A stretch of DNA of 64,000 nt from Takakia lepidozioides (Eukaryota; Streptophyta; Takakiopsida; Takakiales; Takakiaceae): the NCBI GenBank assembly GCA_030704615.1, contig CM060731.1, positions 67,250,756-67,314,755 on the forward strand, written 5' to 3'. Below the pieces are notes generated by a model. It was not told the origin of the DNA, did no database searches, and was given only the letters and a program-made list of their open reading frames with translations. Numbering within the stretch: the stretch's first letter is position 1; each line of letters begins with the position of its first letter. Below are positions 56,816-64,000 of this stretch, piece after piece. The translations under genes were made by a program, and so were the position numbers.

Positions 56816-56865
56816 CGTGTTTTGTCGGAGTTCTGTATGTGTCAATGACTCCACTTTGCTGAATT

Positions 56866-57262
56866 ACTTTGATATGCTCCACTATCGCGAGTTCACCAAT
56901 GTTTCTTAATTTGTCCACTATTGGAAATGAGACCAGTCACTCTTCATGGATCCACTTTGATCAAGTAAACCCAAACCTTTCCCCATTTTTGGGCTTTTAT
57001 TTATTTATATTTTTGTCTCTTATCGTATTTGGTGAAATTCCCATGTCTAAACAAGGCATGGGATTAAGATGTCGTTGACGACATCTTAATTCGTGCTTCC
57101 CTGAGCAGGATTACAGCTCCCCCCTATGGTTCTCTCCAGCCAATCTAATTTTATATGCTCCACTATCGCGAGTTCACCAATGTTTTAATATATCCACTAA
57201 TGTAGTCAGTCTTCATGGATCCACTTTGTTCAAGTAAACCCATCCCTTTCTCCATTTTGGGG

Positions 57263-57334
<72 letters not shown>

Positions 57335-57830
57335 GATTTATCCTGTTTGGTGAAATTCCCATTTTCAAAGAGGGTAGAGGATTAAGATGTCGTTGACGAC
57401 ATCTTAATTCGTCATTCCCTGAGGAGGGTTACAACTTCCCCCTATGGTTTTTTCCAGGCCAGATTTATTTTCTTGCAACGATTTCCATGCGTTCATTTAT
57501 CATGCTGAGCATGCGATTTAAGATGTCAACCTTAATGCCTAGTGCATGCGCTTGCTGATCCCTCACGAGACATTCATGGATCCACTTTGTTCAAGTAAAC
57601 CCAAGCCTTTCTTCATTTTTGGGCTTACATATATATAGGGCAGGGGATTAAGATGTCGTTGACGACATCTTAATTCGTCATTCCCAGAGCAGGGTTTCAA
57701 CTCCCCCTATGGTTTTTTCCAGGCCACATTTTTCTTCTTGCAATGATTTTCATGGGTTCATTTCTCATGCCGAGCATGCGATTTAAGATGTCGTTGACGA
57801 CACCTTAATGCTTGGTGCATGCGCTTGCTG
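56866..57830. repeat. Tandem satellite-like units each carrying a 28-base hairpin
   Basis: Units of about 260-320 bp begin with TCATGGATCCACTTTG and TCAAGTAAACCCA and contain the palindrome ATTAAGATGTCGT-TG-ACGACATCTTAAT at 57063-57090, 57381-57408 and 57647-57674, plus a degenerate one at about 57782-57808. The first two units also share ATGCTCCACTATCGCGAGTT. An (AT)n run of about 68 bp (57264-57332) expands the second unit. Nothing is coded. Confidence 0.85.
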
Positions 57831-58149
57831 ATCCCACAGGAGACATGCTCATACAGTCCTCCATAGTCCCCTCATCTGGACAACTTCTCATCCGTGCTTC
57901 ATCCAACGTTCATCCATTACACTTTTACGTTCATCCCAAATCCATTCATCCGTGGATGTATCATCGTGCATTCGTGCCACTTTGTCATCATGGAGCCTGT
58001 CTCTCTTCGGTCCGATGGAGCGGAGACTGCGTCTTTGCAGTGAAGTTGGCGTCCACGGAAATAGGCCCACTTGTCCCCACGGTTTTGGGGTCCGCAAGCG
58101 AAATTTGCTCACGCTTTGATTCTGCTCACGAATCCAGGAATCTGCTCAC
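57831..58149. other. Unannotated DNA between hairpin repeat and G1-C
   Basis: A plus-strand frame crosses this region but runs antisense into gag of G1-C, so it is not credible as a gene. No other feature is seen. Confidence 0.4.
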
Positions 58150-58828
58150 AGGTTCTGCTCATGGCTTTGCTGCCATCTTCGAAGAACTCCACAATAGGGT
58201 TGAAGACAGGCACAGTCACTGGTGCTGGTGCAGCAGTAGCTTGGGTGGACATTGTAATTGCTGTACCACTAGTCCCACTACTACTCGTGGAAGCTGTTGT
58301 TGCAGCTGCAGCTGCTGGTGCAGCTGCCGGTGTGGCTGCTGCCCTTGTGCCTCTAGTACCTCTAGTGATGGAGACATAGTCGGGTGACCAATACATCCTC
58401 CACTCCTCGATCTCAACATCATGCCCCCGCCTAAACTCATGGTAATCATCCATGGACGGCCCCTCAAGGTGCTGAAATAGCCCCTTCCATGCCATAAAAA
58501 GCGTAAACAGTTGTGGATTGCGCATTTGCTGCAAGTCACACCAACTATCAAATTCTTGGATAAAATCATCCAACTCAATGGTGCCCACCGCCCCAGAGTA
58601 CCTTGGTGGTCCCTTGGTGGCTCCATACATCTCCTCCATTGTGTCCCACAAGAATGGCAAGGAAACAACTTGCATTGCCGGTGTAAGTCCTCCTGATTCA
58701 CAATCCGAATCAGAACCTTCCGTAGAAGACATAGGAGGTGAAGGTGGCCTAAACCGCACACCTCGTCTCGTATACCCGCTAGTATCGCTAGTGCTCGTAC
58801 CGGCACTTTCCTCGGCAACTAGTGGCAC
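58150..58828 (-). pseudogene. G1-C gag N-terminal part
   Basis: Starts MPLVAEESAGTSTSDTSG and follows copy A closely through LDDFIQEFDSWCDLQQMRNP and EWRMYWSPDYVSITRG. It is cut just after VFNPIVEFFED, at the beginning of the gag domain proper. The frame is open up to the break. Shared synonymous and non-synonymous differences from copy A suggest an older common source. Confidence 0.8.
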
Positions 58829-59719
58829 CTCCGTGTTGACAAACTGACACTCAACCGGTCATGAACATGTCCCTAACCCCTCTCCACAAGGTAACCGGGT
58901 AGAGAACCTGATGCGGCTTATGGTTTGGAATACTAGGTTCCTAACATAACCTGCACCTGCACCTGCATCCACCGCATGCACTCCTATGGTTGGCTGGTCA
59001 TCACCTCCAACCTCACCACAGGAGAAACAAAGATGGTCTGATCGGTCATCAACCTAGCCTCACCATCGGCAGCATGCTCTAGGGTTGGATCGGCGATCAA
59101 GCCCGAATCAACCACCTATAAAATCAAGCGCCCATACAAAACTAGCATGGCGCACAATCAAGCATGCAGGTGTGGAGGGGATCCAAACACAAGAATGAAA
59201 ACAACAACTCCCCCACACAAAAAACAACTCCACAGTGTCGCTCCTGCAACCCAGCCCAAACCCGGACTGACTCTTGCCTCCACCCACGGAAAGGTCTCGG
59301 CCTACAGAGAATGTGGAAAACTACAAGGAAGGGAAGCTAAAGCAATGCCTATCCCCAGCACGCTCTCGTCCCAACACCCTTTTTTTTCCTCTCTTCTCTC
59401 ACTTGCATGACCATGAGAGCATCCTGTAGACACTCCTCAAACCACCCTCCACGAGCTCATGAAACTTGGCCTCCAAGGCCCCATGCAAGCCTCCACAGGG
59501 TCCGCCAGTGCCTCCTTATGTCCACCAGCCATTCCTCAGAATAGAACCATCTCATGAAACCACACCATTCGCTGAAGGTTAAAAAATGGAGCAAATAAAG
59601 GTACATATAGGCCCCCAACAACCTTCTGTCCAAAGGAATTACCTGCAGGCTGGTCTCCCCCATAGTTAAGAATTGGGCTGAAAACCCGAAAAGATTACCT
59701 ACAGGGAAGTAATCCCCTT

Positions 59720-61407
59720 TGTTAAAATGCAACAGGGAGGCAATTCCGACTTTTCTGCCGGATCAGCTAGCACAAAACCGTTGTTCTTCAGAGCCCAGCC
59801 TCCCCATCAAGGTCCCACGAATCGAGTGATTTTTATTTATTTATTTATTTTTTTTCACTCTGCCTATTCGCGGTCTTCCGTGGCTCTAACCGCCACGACT
59901 CCTCACAGCCCGCCCTAGGCACTCGTTGGCCAAGGGCTGCCCCCTGATACCCCGTGGTACCACGCCCACGAGCCTTCACGGCCCGCCATCCCCACGATCT
60001 GGTCACCGTGCCAACCCGTGGTGTCCGCACCACTGTTCCCACGGTCACGGTCAACGGTCACGGTCAACAGTCACGGCCTGGGCTCGTGGTGTCTCGTGAT
60101 GCCGCCCCAACAGCCCATCACGGCCACTGTTCCCTGTGTTCCCTGGAACTCCCAACGAGTTCCCATGCGTTCCCGGACGTTCCCACACGTTCCCAAGCTC
60201 TTCCCGAGCTGGGGTTTGCTCCTGCGCCTGCAGCCGACGAGCTATGGCTTCTGCAGAGCCATCAGCCCCGTCGCCCTGCACTCCTGAGCTCTCACGGCCC
60301 ACTAGAAGCGCCCCCAACTCAACAAGCAAGCCATATGCTGCCCAACAAGCTCCATTTTCTCCATAAAACTTAAAAAAACAAATCTGAAAATACACACTTT
60401 TACAACTTTGGTGTACCTGCAGTTCTACTGCACAATCCCTGGCTCTAGGACGCCTTGTTGCTGCCTTTCCAGCCCCTGCTCTTGCCACTCCAAGAGCCCT
60501 TGTGCTAGAGTTTTAAATTGAAACTTCCAACTCAAGCACATGCTGCTTCACAAGTGCATTGATTTGCACACAAGAGGGACCAGCCCCCTCTCTTCACTCA
60601 TACCTCTTCATGAGCTTGGAGCTGAAGCTCCCAACGGGCTGCGATGCATCCTCTCGCAGCTCCACTATTCGGCTGCTCCTCATCTACCCGTAACAACTAG
60701 TTTCGGGTAGAAATACCTAAAGCCGATTATATCATCTCCAACCTGCAACACGCTAGCTTCCCATGTGCAGCTCCTTAACTCGGCCTGCAGCTGAAGAAGA
60801 CGACCACCAGTTCGCCCACTCGTGGCCAGTGTCTCCTCCGCTTCACACTAGAAGCCCAAACTTGATTGCCATAGCGTTGAGCTATGCAACGCCGCTCTTC
60901 AACATAGGCTACCCGCCTCTCTATCCATTGCAAATCTGCAACCTGTTCGCCTTTGCACTCTATCCGCTTTGGATAGACTCATGCACAGATCCCTGCACTC
61001 TAGGCTAAACCGCTTCCCATGATCTGAAAACACAAGTGCTACAACTAACTCAAACCTGGCACTCACAGACTCGAGCTGATCTTTCTCGAGTGATAATGAA
61101 AGAAATGATACAAGCACACAAGCTCTCTCAAACTCACATACTTGCACATGAAAACATCACTCATATATTAAGTCAGGCCAAATGCACCCCACGCCATGGA
61201 GAATCCACACTACGGCGCCATAGCTAGACGCGGTGAGGCTCAACTCGAGAAAGATGAGCCCACCGCGATCTGCCGTTAAGATAACAACGCCAGGTGCCCA
61301 AACATATATTGGCCCCTGGATTGACACTTGGATCAATCCCAAATGTCAATATATAAAAGCTAGCTATTTCCTAGCTAACTTCACACTAGTGATAAAATAA
61401 CTTGACA
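59720..61407 (-). repeat. LTR of G1 copy C
   Basis: 1688 bp with TG...CA ends, aligning end to end with the LTR of copy A (33796-35456). Only one LTR remains. Open frames inside it (for example 59954-60373 and 60051-60488) are by-products of GC-rich LTR sequence. Confidence 0.8.
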
Positions 61408-63904
61408 AATCCTACATCCAAAAGGAATGGGTGGGGGCTTGAAAAGTGACCTATTCATCCTTTTAGCCACAATGTGATTGCTTCTCAGGCGGAATTTCGC
61501 AATGCGAAATTATCCATGAGAGATTTGTTTTTTAAAAAAAAAAACAAGGGAAAGGACCTTAAAGTTGAGGTGAAGCCTCACCGCCCACTCTCCCGCCTCT
61601 TATGGAGAAAAAGCCACGCCTATAGGGTAAAATGTTCATTAGGTATAGGGGCTACTTGTTCTTTATGTGTTAGTTTCGCATAATTGTTAATTTCGTCAAT
61701 TTCATTTCGCTGTGGAAATTTCCCGAGAATTTGGGGATTATGCCCTTGTGCTCCCGTGGGCATGCTCACTCGCTACCCAACCTCTGGCCCCTTTGGGGGG
61801 TGGGCCCTATTGAACAAAATGTACGAGTATTTTTTGCAAAACTCTGTAGCCACTCGTGCTCTCGGTTTCCAAATTTCTTAAAAAAGCACTGCCTGCCAAA
61901 CAGAAAAATTTAAAATTTAAAAACAAAAACAAAATGCTAATGGTGTCAAAGTTGTACCTTTTAACCCCTAATTGCCCTAACCGATTAATTTTTCACCTGC
62001 AATCTAGATGGTTCCTTAAAAATTACAACAAACAAGACTGATTCCAGTTGTAGGCCATGGGGAGCTGATGGATGTTCCGGTAAGTTAGAGAAAACCATGG
62101 GTCAATTTGGCAGCAATTAGGCCATGTGGGTGAGAACACCTTAGAGTGCTGAGGTTGTGGTATCTTCACACACAACTTTGTGTTGGTTAAACTGTAAGAA
62201 ATAATCTTCTGTGCAAGTTCAAGATGGATTTGGACCCCTTGCTTTGGACCTCACTCAGGTAAATCTCACCTGACCTGTTTGAAATGATGATACTTACCCA
62301 CCTTCCCATTCTGACCCATTTAGGCGTGCGATTGGTAAGGCAGCAGAAAGGGGGACCTCACTTGGGAAGAAAGAGAGAGAACAGTATTTTGATTGTTGAG
62401 ACCCGGCTGGTAGGTGTTGAAAAGCAAGCATATATTATGTACGTTTTCCTGGGGCAGTATTGTGCATTCTGAAAGTGGAAGTATCTAGTATCTACCCCAC
62501 GTGAGTTACTCCTTATAACATGGGTGATACATTTTGATGCAATATGTTAAGGTTGTAAGAGACTCTTGCATGCAGGGGCACCTGCATGAGAGAGCAGTGA
62601 TTTAGGGTTTGCTCAGTGAGTCGTTTTCGAGGATAAATGAGTTGGGGCCCCAAACATGTTTCATGTCTGACAAACTAAATAGGAATTTTGTGAAAGGATT
62701 TATTCAAGTAAGCAAGAAGATTTAAGGGTTCCCTGTGAATCTTCACCATGAGTACTAGTCATTCTGGATCATACTACCATCAGTTGAGGAATCTCAACAT
62801 GAAATTGCTTCCCATGGCAATAGCAATGTGGTTACAGAGAAGGCTGGGATTGTCTGGGATTATTGAGTACAGCACTGCAATTTACAAGTGTCCCAAGTGG
62901 GCTGCCATTTCCACACCAGTCACACTGGAATAGGGCTCTAGCTGAGAGGTCTGATTAGAAAAAGCTGTCTTAATTTTCTTCAATAAGACCAAGCCTGATT
63001 TGACCAAGCCTGATTTGTGAAGATTATACTTTATACCAAAAGGACATGTTTCAGCAGTGGGGATATCGCAGTATCCCAGGCTCCAAGTAGTAAAGGATTA
63101 GAACATTGTCACCCTAATCCTAGAAGTCTCACCTTAGATGCCTCCATGTATGTTTGCCTTGCCCTCACACAAGAGTGTGGCCGACAAGAGAGGAGGGATT
63201 ATGCACAACCCTCGAAGGCAACACGTAAATGACTGGGTTCTCGTTCCCACGCATCAGGGTTGAAGACTGCTCCTTACGGGAGTCTTGTTTTGGAAAAAGG
63301 CCTGTTGACTTTGCCTTTACAACTCATCCCATGCGTGCTGGGCAAAATCTGTGTCTAAAGCATCTTTGGCCAGAACTGACACGACACTTTGAGCAACAGC
63401 TCAGAAAACATCCCTTCGCTGCAGTGTTTTGGCAGTGTAGAAATGAGCACTGAAAAGCCACAGGGACTTCAGGGAGGATGTGGGGGGGCTTGCGATAGGG
63501 GTGGTTATGACTTGAATTTTTCAATTTGGGGCGCGGGCGCCTTTCTTTCAGTTGTTGGGCGACATTTCCTGCGTAAGGAGGTAACAAACGTCAGCACAGT
63601 AAACTTTTTCACACGAAGCAGGCTACAGTAATCTAGACATGAACTACACTTGTATGATCACACCTAATAGTTTGGTTCATGATAGAATCCTGTACTAGAA
63701 CCAAATTCATTGAAACACAGATACCTGGCAATTGAAATAGAACAACATGGTCAAATGAGAGTTTGTCATTTGGGTGACTGGACTATCACAAAATCTACGA
63801 GAATGCCACTCCTAGAGATTGTGTGCTCTGTCAGCATTTTTTGGCATGTTCAGTCGGACGGTTCCTCCGTCCACAAATAAAGGAGAAGAGAGATTTGCAC
63901 ATAC
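61408..63904. other. Unannotated DNA
   Basis: No exon or RNA gene is supported. 61810-61890 is the second copy of the block at 7765-7840 on the opposite strand. TTTTAACCCCTAATTG at about 61958 resembles a TIR-family end, but no element follows. 62740-62930 is moderately open on the plus strand without a recognised domain. Confidence 0.4.
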
Positions 63905-64000
63905 CTTTAAACCTTGAGTCACGGAAAAAGGCCTTGACAGCAGCTAGGGTGGTGCGGGCAGCAGCCCCACGTAGAATCTGCCAGTGCTGCCCTCCTCTTA
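63905..64000 (-). CDS. Probable coding exon of a gene continuing past the window (partial)
   Basis: The minus strand from the window edge reads RGGQHWQILRGAAARTTL and then AAVKAFFRDSRFK without a stop, then meets a strong donor, AAAG|GTATGT, at 63904/63905. The composition differs from the AT-rich flank. The protein family is not recognised from 31 residues. It could be an exon of a host gene lying to the right. Confidence 0.4.

Larger units (their letters stand above)
58150..61407 (-). mobile_element. G1 copy C: LTR, leader and partial gag
   Basis: LTR 61407-59720 (starts TGTCAAGTTATTTTATCACT, ends TTTTAACA), leader 59719-58829, then gag from 58828, which stops matching copy A near 58165. 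Everything downstream of mid-gag is missing, so it is a truncated copy. It is closer to copy A than to B. Confidence 0.85.

Noticed and set aside
57264-57332. (AT)n run as a replication origin or scaffold signal
   Set aside because: It is a simple microsatellite inside one satellite-like unit; the other units lack it.
58071-58379. Plus-strand Ala/Val-rich frame
   Set aside because: It is antisense to the Thr/Ala-rich part of G1-C gag.

Overview
This window is nuclear DNA from a plant. Two genes encode plant-specific B3 DNA-binding domains, introns are obvious, and about two thirds of the sequence is old, nested transposable elements (Ty3/gypsy LTR elements, two LINE families, tRNA-derived SINE-like repeats and TIR/foldback elements). 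A seed-free land plant (fern, lycophyte or bryophyte) is my guess from the repeat load and B3 architecture, but the sequence does not prove it. A 500-N assembly gap lies at 41636-42135.

Left third (1-24 kb): the host genes. Two paralogous B3 (REM-like) genes lie on the minus strand. Gene A (3598-6929) models as four exons and 765 codons with two B3 domains, each split by a phase-0 intron at the same place. Gene B (16854-21857) models as five exons and 973 codons with one B3 domain, three internal repeats of about 77 residues and a shortened C-terminus. Every exon phase in both models agrees. Around them sit a decayed LINE (760-3370), three TIR elements with TA target duplications or their relatives, SINE-like repeats, tandem repeats and odd tracts saturated in GGTAT/ATACC words.

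Middle (24-33 kb): a foldback element with inverted arms (24884-26246), a piece of gypsy family G1 in reverse (23985-24165), and a second LINE (ORF1 with a CCHC knuckle; ORF2 with endonuclease and a gutted reverse transcriptase).

Right half (33.8-61.4 kb): two gypsy families. G1 is the notable one. Copy A (plus, 33796 to the gap) has an LTR, gag, protease, then a complete set of cytosine-5 DNA methyltransferase motifs (I, IV with PCQ, VI ENV, VIII, X) and then reverse transcriptase, all laid out as one pol frame now broken by C-to-T type stops. Copy B (minus, 50152-54167) has lost gag to RT but keeps an intact integrase ORF ending in a PHD finger. Copy C (minus, 58150-61407) is an LTR plus partial gag. 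Read together, G1 looks like a retroelement carrying a DNA-methylation writer and a histone-reader-like finger. Family G2 occurs as copy a (42136-47507, with a 2.6-kb internal inversion and an extra ORF before gag) and copy b (about 49030-56105), into which G1-B is inserted with a CTTT target duplication.

The right end (61.4-63.9 kb) has no recognisable gene until a likely coding exon cut by the window edge (63905-64000, minus).
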